In this document: one piece after another, positions 1-6,101 of the stretch
Layout: every line of letters starts with the position of its first letter
Numbering within the stretch: the first letter of the stretch is position 1
Assembly: GCA_964562425.1 (NCBI GenBank)
Contig: CAZLTJ010000115.1
Location: 1-6,764, forward strand
DNA length: 6,764 nt
Direction: 5' to 3'
Origin: JAUWMV01 sp964562425
GTDB taxonomy: Bacteria > UBP14 > UBA6098 > B30-G16
The notes under the pieces: model-generated
Seen by the model: the letters and a program-made list of their open reading frames with translations, nothing else
Told to the model about the DNA's origin: nothing
The model's database searches: none
Translations under genes and position numbers: made by a program

Positions 1-202
1 ATTTTAAAATGAATGCTATAAACATTTGTTGTCGTATATTTTAAAAACAATACATTTCGAGTAGTGCAAGTTACATATACTTTCAAAACACAGTTAAAAT
101 CTTACTGTAAATACTTGTATAAAATAGTTTACAATATAAATAGTATTTAGCAATAACTATTATTTCAGTTTGCAGAAACAATAATGCGTAAAAACGGAAC
201 AC
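1..202. other. AT-rich intergenic region, no gene seen
   Basis: This stretch lies downstream of the minus-strand gene cluster. I see no convincing open frame, tRNA or rRNA. A weak AT-only inverted repeat (AATAGT at 139-144 pairing with ACTATT at 156-161, 11-base loop) could form in the transcript leaving the last gene. It has no GC-rich stem and no clear U-tract, so I do not call it a terminator. Confidence 0.5.
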
Positions 203-880
203 TTAATAAATTGAGTAATCGTTTCCACCCCTCGTGTTAACAACATACAGGGCACGTTGTGCCTGACGCATCATAGCCTCTGCCGAAGGACTCCGTCCTG
301 AGACAGTTATACCGATACTGACACGAGCTACCCCAAGTTCTTTTAACGATGCTAGAATTTTCTCACCTGCAACATGTTCAATTTTACTTGGTTCGATTTC
401 GAACATCATAATCGCGAAATCGGATCTGCTTCCTCTGAAAACTATATCATATCCGTTAACAATTTTTACCAGCGTCTGAGCTATATCCTTCAAAGTGGGA
501 CCGTTCGTTCCTGGATCGACATCAATGAGAGCTAACGCCATTTGAGTGCCGCTTCTTCGGACTCTATTCATCTGATGTTCTAGCTGACTCAACAGAGACC
601 TCGAGGTCAATAAATTCGTTTCTTCGTCCTGGGTGCATATCTTTTTAAAGTTTATCTCAGATGTAACGTCGATCCAAGTAAGAAGTTTTCCCTTTTCAAC
701 GTCCTTTTCTATTAGGCGATAATGGAGATCGTCAAGTACAAATGTATCCCATTCCTCATGCTCATCGAGGTCTCTTAATTTTAATCCAAGTTCATTGCTT
801 TCCTTTACTGCATTTTCATTATCCAGGAGAACATAACCGCATTTAATTGTCTGAAAAATCATTTCAAATAACTCGACCAT
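203..880 (-). CDS. PAS-like plus degenerate GGDEF-domain protein, probably not a diguanylate cyclase
   Basis: The protein has 225 residues with no signal peptide or membrane segment, so it is probably cytoplasmic. Residues about 6-80 resemble a PAS fold (a GYVLLD strand early, then a TWIDVTSE strand leading into a helix linker). Residues about 85-225 align to a GGDEF domain: DEETNLLTSRSLL (normally DxLTGLxNRR), LALIDVD (D120, D122), VSIGIT, and AQRALYVVNTRGGN near the end (normally ADxALYxAKxxGRN). The signature itself reads SRSDF (151-155) instead of GGDEF, and the FKxxND/GH segment is missing. It should therefore lack cyclase activity; I infer a sensor, scaffold or nucleotide-binding role. 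Start: ATG is preceded by AAGGAGG five bases upstream (complement of 886-893). It lies 22 bases after the preceding gene, probably as the last member of the amidase-uppS cluster. Confidence 0.8.
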   Translation of the reverse strand: MVELFEMIFQTIKCGYVLLDNENAVKESNELGLKLRDLDEHEEWDTFVLDDLHYRLIEKDVEKGKLLTWIDVTSEINFKKICTQDEETNLLTSRSLLSQLEHQMNRVRRSGTQMALALIDVDPGTNGPTLKDIAQTLVKIVNGYDIVFRGSRSDFAIMMFEIEPSKIEHVAGEKILASLKELGVARVSIGITVSGRSPSAEAMMRQAQRALYVVNTRGGNDYSIY

Positions 881-902
881 TAATTCCTCCTTTCCTGTGA
901 CT

Positions 903-1727
903 TCATGGATATAGAAATTTCACTTCCAAAGTCGAGGTTGAGCTATTTCTAACTATATGCTTACTTTGCTTGGCGTTGTCAACCCCTACCAGTTTACTTG
1001 CTACAACAAATCTATAATAAAGTATTATCTCACCAAAATTAAGTGGAAATTTCCAATACGGCGATATCAACGCAATAGTACCGTCATATCTTCCGAATTC
1101 CCCACCATTAGTAGAATACGACGCAGTCATTGTCCACACAAGATCAAAAACCCAATCCACACTAACTCCAGCAGCAGAAAATCCTTTTATAGGTAACATT
1201 ATATCAACACCTGCCATGTGAGCTTGAAACTTACCACCCATAGGATAATACTTCCCAGACAAAAATCTATAATGTACATCAAACTTATAAATAGGCGGTA
1301 TTTGGAAACCCACACCCAATTGAAAATCTCCAAGAGCTGCCCATTTCTCTAAAAATGGGAAAAAAGTTAGTATTTGAATCGGGAACTCCCAAAAACCGTT
1401 GCCCTCCTTGAATGGAAGAATAGGATTGAATGTGAATCCCATTTCAGGAATTGGAATCCAAACCGAACTTCCACCAAAACTATCCCTAGGGAAAACTACT
1501 ATTGGTAGATTGATTGTAATAGTTCCTCTGATAAGCGGAGGATGAAGTTTATAATTTGGGAACTTGGTCTCTTTTACAGTGAAAGTTCCGCCATTATCAA
1601 TTTGGAAATTGGAATTATCAATCTTTCTTGTTTGACTACCTCCTTTCGGTGAAATATTCATTTCTACAATTTGAGCTTCTGAATATCCTGAGAGTATTAT
1701 AATGCATAATAGGAGAAATTTCCACAT
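903..1727 (-). CDS. Secreted beta-rich protein of unknown function, probable outer-membrane or surface protein
   Basis: I do not recognise the family. The 274-residue product begins with a clear signal peptide: MWKF, a hydrophobic core (LLLCIIIL), then a likely signal peptidase I site after SEA (about residue 18). The mature part is rich in aromatic residues, glycine, proline and alternating hydrophobic residues (for example GFQIPPIYKFDVHYRF and a terminal STLEVKFLYP strand). This is what a small outer-membrane barrel or a periplasmic beta protein looks like. There is no lipobox. The frame is open further upstream to an ATG at 1784, inside uppS, but that would put about 19 charged residues before the signal peptide. 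I chose ATG 1725-1727, which follows the uppS stop with one intervening base (TGA-G-ATG). No good Shine-Dalgarno precedes it, so translational coupling to uppS is likely. Its place in a wall and lipid-carrier cluster suggests an envelope role (inference). Confidence 0.75.
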   Translation of the reverse strand: MWKFLLLCIIILSGYSEAQIVEMNISPKGGSQTRKIDNSNFQIDNGGTFTVKETKFPNYKLHPPLIRGTITINLPIVVFPRDSFGGSSVWIPIPEMGFTFNPILPFKEGNGFWEFPIQILTFFPFLEKWAALGDFQLGVGFQIPPIYKFDVHYRFLSGKYYPMGGKFQAHMAGVDIMLPIKGFSAAGVSVDWVFDLVWTMTASYSTNGGEFGRYDGTIALISPYWKFPLNFGEIILYYRFVVASKLVGVDNAKQSKHIVRNSSTSTLEVKFLYP

Positions 1728-1728
1728 C

Positions 1729-2514
1729 TCATTTTTCTTTTTTTTCGGATGCAATTCCACCAAATCTTCGCTGCCTTCCTGCATATGATATTATAGCTCT
1801 ACACAATTCTTTTTCATCGAAATCGGGCCAATAGAGGTCAGTGAAATATAGTTCTGTATATGCTGTTTGCCATAAAAGGAAATTTGATAATCTCAGTTCA
1901 CCACTAGTTCTTATAAGCAAATCGGGATCGGGAAAACTTGCTGTATAAAGGTTTTTCTCGAAATAAGACTCATCGATCTCATCCGGGGAAATTTCGTTAG
2001 CAGCTACTTTTTTTGCAATTTTCTGCACAGTATCGATGATTTCTGCACGACCACCGTAGTTTAGTGCAAGATTTAGTGTTAATCTGCTTCCAGTGGCAGT
2101 TTTTTTCATCGCTTTTCTTAGAACCATTTTCTGAGGTCCTGGAAGTTGTTCGAATCTCCCAAAAACCTGAAGTTTTACGCTATTTTTAACAAGATCATCC
2201 AATTCTTTCAAGGTTGAATCCTTAAGAAGTTTCATGAGTGTGAAAACTTCATCTTTAGGACGTCGCCAATTCTCTGTGGAGAATGTATAGAGAGTTAGAA
2301 CTTTGACATTCACTTGCGGCGCAAATTCAACGATTTTCCTTACTGTGACTACACCTGCTCTGTGCCCCTCGTTTCGAGGAAGGTTCCTTTTCTTTGCCCA
2401 ACGTCCGTTACCATCCATAATGATCGCAATATGAGCGGGAATTCTATTTGTAGGCAATTCTTTTATTCGATCCACAAGTATATCGAGTTCTATGTTTTCT
2501 TCTTTTTTATCCAT
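1729..2514 (-). CDS. uppS: Undecaprenyl diphosphate synthase (cis-prenyltransferase)
   Basis: UppS condenses eight IPP units onto farnesyl diphosphate to make C55 undecaprenyl diphosphate, the carrier lipid for peptidoglycan and other wall polymers. It works as a soluble or membrane-associated homodimer. All family blocks are present in this 261-residue protein: HIAIIMDGNGRWA with catalytic-type D34, GHRAG at 50-54, LYTFSTENWRRP at 75-86, LNYGGRAEI near 151-159, PDLLIRTSGE at 197-206 followed by RLSNFLLWQ, the metal-binding-type glutamate in ELYF (E221), and WPDF/RRFG near the end. Length is normal, with about 25 extra residues before the first conserved block. The start lies five bases after the amidase stop with a modest GGTAGAG ribosome site. 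The stop almost touches the next gene. The chain length of the product cannot be read from sequence alone, so a shorter or longer cis-prenyl product is possible. Confidence 0.96.
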   Translation of the reverse strand: MDKKEENIELDILVDRIKELPTNRIPAHIAIIMDGNGRWAKKRNLPRNEGHRAGVVTVRKIVEFAPQVNVKVLTLYTFSTENWRRPKDEVFTLMKLLKDSTLKELDDLVKNSVKLQVFGRFEQLPGPQKMVLRKAMKKTATGSRLTLNLALNYGGRAEIIDTVQKIAKKVAANEISPDEIDESYFEKNLYTASFPDPDLLIRTSGELRLSNFLLWQTAYTELYFTDLYWPDFDEKELCRAIISYAGRQRRFGGIASEKKEK

Positions 2515-2519
2515 TATCT

Positions 2520-3725
2520 CTACCAGTTAATATTTCCCATGAAGTCATCGATACCGATCGCAACTGCTCGAGCTACTTTTTGCTTAAACATATCTGTTTT
2601 AAGTAACTTTTCTTCGTCAGGATTGCTAATAAATGCTGTTTCGATTAGCACAGCAGGCATAAAAGTGCCATAGAGAACATAAAATCCAGCTCCGGCAGGT
2701 CCTCGAGCTCTTAATAAAACTTTCCTAGTAAGTTCCTTTTCGAGAGTGTATGCCAGGATGCTGCTCTCTCTTTGGAATTCGCTTTGCATCATATCGGTCA
2801 TAATATAAGCTAACTCGTCGAGATTATTAATTATAGGGTTATCCTCGAGTAGAAGAGATTTATTCTCGAGAGCTGCTGCGGCACGAGCATTGTCTGTTTT
2901 TGCTGGTGAAAGGTAGAAAACCTGCAGACCATTAGCATTCCTTGAAGGTGAAGCATTGCAGTGAACTGATACGAAGAGATCTGCATTTAACTTATTTGCC
3001 ATGCGTGTTCGTCGAGCAAGCGGTATAAATACGTCTCCGGTGCGCGTTAGTACAACCTGGTATCCAAGTTTTTCTAATTCTACTTTTAACTTTTTTGATA
3101 TGGTAAGCGTAATGACCTTCTCATAGGTGCCATTAAGACCTATTGCTCCCGGGTCTCTGCCACCATGACCCGGATCTATCACTATTAATTTTTTCTTCTT
3201 ACGAGAACTGTTGCTTCTATCGTCAAAGGATGATATTTCGTATTGAGTGTGGTGTTTTGGGTTTGGATATTTGAGTTGCTTCTCATTCCTTTTATTTGAG
3301 AGCATATCTCTAAGATCTGGAGCTGTCTTTTTTAATGAGATACTATCAGCCGAAATGTAAAGTTTGCAGTTATTGGCAATACTAAAGCATTCAAAAAAAC
3401 CTGTCACTGGAACAAAAAGACCCGACGGTTCAAGACTTGTTGGTAATCCAAGATTATAAACTTCACCATCTATTGTTATAAAAGGATTTTCCATAGAAAA
3501 GACCACTTTAGATCGGAGGAAATCCATCGACTCCTTGAATGTCGCGGCATCAAACGATCGAGAGGAACCGCCGATTCGCATAAGTTGGTCGGTAGTTACG
3601 TATCTGAAACCATCCAAGGTAGTAGGAATCATAGATCCTGCGTATTCGTCGTCAACTACAACATCTATCGCTTTCACACAGAATAACAATCCAAGCAGCA
3701 GGATTAATGTGAGAACTTTCCTCAT
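2520..3725 (-). CDS. N-acetylmuramoyl-L-alanine amidase, Amidase_3 family, secreted
   Basis: This enzyme cuts the amide bond between MurNAc and the stem peptide; in diderms such enzymes act in the periplasm during cell separation and wall turnover. The 401-residue protein has a signal peptide (about residues 1-19, ending VKA). A beta-rich N-terminal region follows (20-135), with a segment FVPVTGFFECF...LYISADSISL that resembles a copper-amine-oxidase-N-like or AMIN-like wall-binding module. Next is a basic, low-complexity linker (about 140-178), then the catalytic domain (179-401). Zinc ligands and the catalytic glutamate are visible: IDPGHGG (H187), YEK (E202), SVHCNA (H255) and IETAFISN (E362). 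It is the first gene of the cluster leading to uppS. No Shine-Dalgarno precedes the ATG, but the signal peptide fixes this start. An AmiA/B/C-like role in division is plausible, but I give no symbol because the exact orthologue is unclear. Confidence 0.94.
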   Translation of the reverse strand: MRKVLTLILLLGLLFCVKAIDVVVDDEYAGSMIPTTLDGFRYVTTDQLMRIGGSSRSFDAATFKESMDFLRSKVVFSMENPFITIDGEVYNLGLPTSLEPSGLFVPVTGFFECFSIANNCKLYISADSISLKKTAPDLRDMLSNKRNEKQLKYPNPKHHTQYEISSFDDRSNSSRKKKKLIVIDPGHGGRDPGAIGLNGTYEKVITLTISKKLKVELEKLGYQVVLTRTGDVFIPLARRTRMANKLNADLFVSVHCNASPSRNANGLQVFYLSPAKTDNARAAAALENKSLLLEDNPIINNLDELAYIMTDMMQSEFQRESSILAYTLEKELTRKVLLRARGPAGAGFYVLYGTFMPAVLIETAFISNPDEEKLLKTDMFKQKVARAVAIGIDDFMGNINW

Positions 3726-3729
3726 ACTT

Positions 3730-3906
3730 ATATTTTAGACTTTTATGAACTTTAAATCAAGTGGTAAGACTAATAACTAATTTTTCAGCCAAGAAAAATA
3801 TTAATTGCTCGCCAATGCAGTTGCCGAACGTATGCTTACGAGATTAAATGAAGGATTTGAAGGCTATTTTTACTTAATACCCGATGTCAATTGTCATATT
3901 TTAGAC
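3730..3906 (-). repeat. 11-base direct repeat pair in the spacer upstream of the amidase
   Basis: GTCTAAAATAT (minus strand) occurs exactly at 3730-3740 and again at 3896-3906, 166 bases apart. The pair brackets most of the non-coding spacer between the DUF2007-like gene and the amidase. The proximal copy contains the candidate -10 element. It could be a paired operator, a duplication scar or chance in AT-rich DNA. I see nothing else that can be called in this 206-base spacer. Confidence 0.35.
3732..3760 (-). promoter_or_regulatory. Candidate sigma70-type promoter for the amidase-uppS cluster
   Basis: On the minus strand, TTGATT (complement of 3755-3760) is separated by 17 bases from TAAAAT (complement of 3732-3737). 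That matches four of six and five of six consensus positions. The -10 ends only six bases before the amidase ATG, so transcription would begin at or next to the start codon. This agrees with the absence of a ribosome site. AT-rich DNA produces such matches by chance, so this is a candidate only. Confidence 0.35.
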
Positions 3907-3931
3907 ATGTTAATTTCAGCATGCAATATAA

Positions 3932-4174
3932 TCAGTCGGGTGAATAACCCATAATCTTAGCTAATTTTGTCATTCCCCTTTCGAAATGCTCCGATTCAAT
4001 AAATAATACCCACCCACCTTTAGAATTACTAAGCCAATCTGGTTTCTCAGTCACTTTATCAATAGGAATATACTTAGCTGTAATATTAAGCTCCTCCATC
4101 GCATCAACCGATTTCTTTGCCAGTTCAACGTCTGTGAAATGCAACACCGGAATTAACCTTTTTGAATCGCTCAT
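3932..4174 (-). CDS. Small DUF2007-like protein of unknown function
   Basis: The product has 80 residues, no signal peptide and no membrane segment. It opens with a strand (LIPVLHF), then a helix (DVELAKKSVDAMEEL), a second strand (ITAKYIPI), a loop containing GGWVLFIES, and a closing helix (FERGMTKLAKIMGY). This alpha/beta order is what small DUF2007-type proteins show (putative signal-transducing proteins with an 'aeA...L...gI...' helix and a final 'A...L' helix). The match is by pattern only and the molecular function is unknown. The start is well supported: AAGGAGG (complement of 4182-4188) sits seven bases upstream of the ATG. The gene is divergent from ispH and separated from the downstream amidase by 206 bases, so it may be its own transcript or the first gene of a longer one. 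Confidence 0.75.
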   Translation of the reverse strand: MSDSKRLIPVLHFTDVELAKKSVDAMEELNITAKYIPIDKVTEKPDWLSNSKGGWVLFIESEHFERGMTKLAKIMGYSPD

Positions 4175-4217
4175 GTTTGATCCTCCTTAATGAGCCGAGA
4201 TGTTTTGGACATTTCTT

Positions 4218-4247
4218 TTGAAAAATCAGCTTTTCCTAAATTATTAC
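4218..4247 (+). promoter_or_regulatory. Candidate promoter for the ispH fusion gene
   Basis: TTGAAA (4218-4223) and TATTAC (4242-4247) are 18 bases apart and match four of six positions each. The implied start site near 4254 would give a leader of about 40 bases before ATG 4295. That agrees with the start chosen from homology and argues against the upstream ATG at 4190. The match is modest and in AT-rich DNA. Confidence 0.3.
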
Positions 4248-4294
4248 AAAAGAAAAATATTGCAACCTGTATCCTCATATATGAAATTCATTTT

Positions 4295-5950
4295 ATGAAA
4301 GTAAAAGTTGCCAGAAGCGCAGGATTTTGCATCGGCGTTAAGCGTGCAGTAGAGATGGTCCTTCGCATTGCAGACGAACATAGAAAATGCAAGATATATA
4401 CGTTAGGCCCACTTATACATAACCCGCAAACAGTAGCTATGCTCGAGGAAAAAGGGATATCGGTCATCGATGATATTTCAACTACGGAGAAAGGTGATAT
4501 CGTAGTTATACGGTCACACGGCATTAGCCCAGCGAAATGCGGTGAACTTAAATCTGCCGGACTCCAACTATTTGATGCAACATGTCCGAAGGTTGCCTAT
4601 GTTCATAGAATTGTTAGAGAATACTCAAGAAGGAATTATGCTGTGGTTATTGTCGGCGACAAGAATCACGCTGAGGTTATTGGAATTATGGGTGAAACTT
4701 CGGGACCAGTTGCTGTTGTTAATAATCTATCGCAAATATCGAATCTTCCACAATGGGAAAAAGTTCTTGTTGTGGCTCAAACTACAATGGATAACCGCAC
4801 ATTCCAATCTATTGTGGCTGAAATTTCAAGAAAATACGATAATGTCTTCGTGAAAAACACTTTATGCTCTGAGACATCTTTCCGACAAGAGGAAATCGAG
4901 GAATTAGCTAAAGATGCTGATGTATTTGTGGTTATTGGGGGTAAAAACAGCGCTAATACCAAAAGATTACATAAATTGGCAACAGAAACTGGACGTCCAA
5001 CTTATTGGGTTGAAACTGCTGGAGAACTTAAATTTGTCAACCTTGAAAAAATCGAGCGAGTTGCAGTAGTTGCTGGAACATCCACACCCAATTGGATTAT
5101 TGCAGATGTGGTCGAGATGCTTGAATCTATAAACAAGAGGTTCCAGCTTCCATGGCGACGTCGATGGTTTAAAAATTTGGCATACTCGGTTTTAAGAGCA
5201 AATCTTTACACTGCATCAGCAATATGGTTATTAATTTTTGCTTTATCCCAAAAATTAGCCCTCAATTTCCCGATGATTAGAGCTTTTATAGGTGCATTTA
5301 CTGTTTTCGGAATGTTAAATTTGTACGAGTTTCGAGAGTGGCAAGGATTGGCATTAATGGATCCCAGCAAAGTCCAGTTCGTTCGACAGAATCGAAAATT
5401 CATTTTACCGATCTCAATTTTCTGCTTGATTACGGCTATCATTGCGTCGTTGGTTCTGTGGTCTCCTTTAATAATCGTGATAATTGTTATTATTCTGATG
5501 ACTTTTATGTATTGGCGGTTACCAGAATTTGAATATAGGCTTTCCGCAGTGGTAAAGGATATTTTGGTTTCAGCAAGCTGGGTTGCAGTTGTATGGGTTC
5601 TTGGCACAGCAGGAAACTTAAAAGTAGTGATACCGCTAATATCCTTAATGTTATTTCGTGGTCTTATTTTAGGACTAAAGGAGTTAGAAACCGATCGGAT
5701 TCTCCAGAGGGAAACTATAACTTCCAATCTCGGCGAGAAAAGATCTCTGTGGTTAGGTTTATTTCTTCTCGTGATATCGATAATATCGATGTATTTGGCT
5801 GGTTTTGCAATCTGGGTGATGATTACAACGATAATTCTTCTTTATTTACTCGCTTTGGTGGTTGCATTCGTGAGAACTCGTAGAGGAACATACATAGAAA
5901 TATTTACTGATGGTATTATTATCCTGTGCGCCTTATTTTTGCTGTTGTAG
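4295..5950 (+). CDS. ispH: IspH (HMBPP reductase) fused to a UbiA-like polytopic membrane domain
   Basis: IspH carries out the last MEP-pathway step, reducing HMBPP to IPP and DMAPP with a [4Fe-4S] cluster. Residues 1 to about 280 are a complete IspH: cluster cysteines C12 (AGFCIGV), C97 (DATCPKV) and C191 (NTLCSE). Substrate residues include H42 (HNPQTV), H125 and E127 (NHAEV), the QTT motif near 162-164, NSANT (S219, N221) and AGTSTPNW (S263). Residues about 290-551 add roughly nine membrane segments of UbiA type. The second UbiA motif is largely kept (ELETDR, E463 to D467, then RETITSNLGEK), while the first, normally NDxxDxxxD, reads NLYEFREWQ from N342. Typical IspH has about 300-320 residues, so the membrane part is a true addition in one uninterrupted frame. 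I start at ATG 4295 because MKVKVARSAGFCIGV is the usual IspH N-terminus. The frame stays open to ATG 4190, giving 35 extra unconserved residues, and neither start has a good ribosome site. Confidence 0.93.
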   Translation: MKVKVARSAGFCIGVKRAVEMVLRIADEHRKCKIYTLGPLIHNPQTVAMLEEKGISVIDDISTTEKGDIVVIRSHGISPAKCGELKSAGLQLFDATCPKVAYVHRIVREYSRRNYAVVIVGDKNHAEVIGIMGETSGPVAVVNNLSQISNLPQWEKVLVVAQTTMDNRTFQSIVAEISRKYDNVFVKNTLCSETSFRQEEIEELAKDADVFVVIGGKNSANTKRLHKLATETGRPTYWVETAGELKFVNLEKIERVAVVAGTSTPNWIIADVVEMLESINKRFQLPWRRRWFKNLAYSVLRANLYTASAIWLLIFALSQKLALNFPMIRAFIGAFTVFGMLNLYEFREWQGLALMDPSKVQFVRQNRKFILPISIFCLITAIIASLVLWSPLIIVIIVIILMTFMYWRLPEFEYRLSAVVKDILVSASWVAVVWVLGTAGNLKVVIPLISLMLFRGLILGLKELETDRILQRETITSNLGEKRSLWLGLFLLVISIISMYLAGFAIWVMITTIILLYLLALVVAFVRTRRGTYIEIFTDGIIILCALFLLL

Positions 5951-6042
5951 TTAATTAATTCAAATAATACGACTATTGTATAGCAATTGCTTTATATACT
6001 CGAATAATGTAAAATTAAAACCGGAAGTTTTCCAATCTCCCC

Positions 6043-6070
6043 TTGACAATCCCAATTTCCGCATTATAAT
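6043..6070 (+). promoter_or_regulatory. Near-consensus sigma70 promoter
   Basis: TTGACA at 6043-6048 and TATAAT at 6065-6070 match all consensus bases with a 16-base spacer, one short of the optimum. A start site near 6077 is expected. The transcript would have a leader of about 175 bases before the lipoprotein ATG at 6253 and would include the 20-codon open frame and the tandem repeat. It is by far the best promoter match in the window. Confidence 0.8.
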
Positions 6071-6101
6071 ACATATTATGTAATATTAGTAGGTGATCAT
6101 T

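Noticed and set aside
91..109. ACAGT...ACTGT inverted repeat as a terminator of the minus-strand cluster
   Set aside because: It has a five-pair stem only, no GC-rich core and no U-tract in the transcript direction.
1728..1784. Upstream extension of the beta-rich protein into uppS (start at ATG 1784)
   Set aside because: It would place about 19 charged residues before a clean signal peptide and overlap uppS by 56 bases. The ATG at 1727 is a better fit.
2314..2673. Plus-strand open frame of 119 codons across uppS and the amidase
   Set aside because: It runs antisense across the end of one well-supported gene and the start of another, with no ribosome site or family pattern.
3855..3890. TTGACA on the minus strand (complement of 3885-3890) as the amidase cluster's -35
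   Set aside because: No acceptable -10 lies at 16-18 bases (the region reads AATAGC/ATAGCC/TAGCCT), so I did not call it, although it remains possible with an activator.
4542..4853. Plus-strand open frame of 103 codons within ispH in another frame
   Set aside because: It overlaps the IspH core, where the main frame carries the cluster cysteines and substrate motifs.
5206..5727. Long open frame of 173 codons on the minus strand inside the ispH fusion gene
   Set aside because: It lies opposite the membrane domain, its product is low in recognisable pattern and rich in Ile, Thr and Asn as expected of antisense to hydrophobic codons, and the sense frame has clear domain evidence.
5982..5991. 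Palindrome AGCAATTGCT downstream of ispH as a terminator or operator
   Set aside because: It is a perfect 10-base palindrome with no loop and no following T-run, so it cannot be an intrinsic terminator. One such palindrome in AT-rich DNA is weak evidence for an operator.
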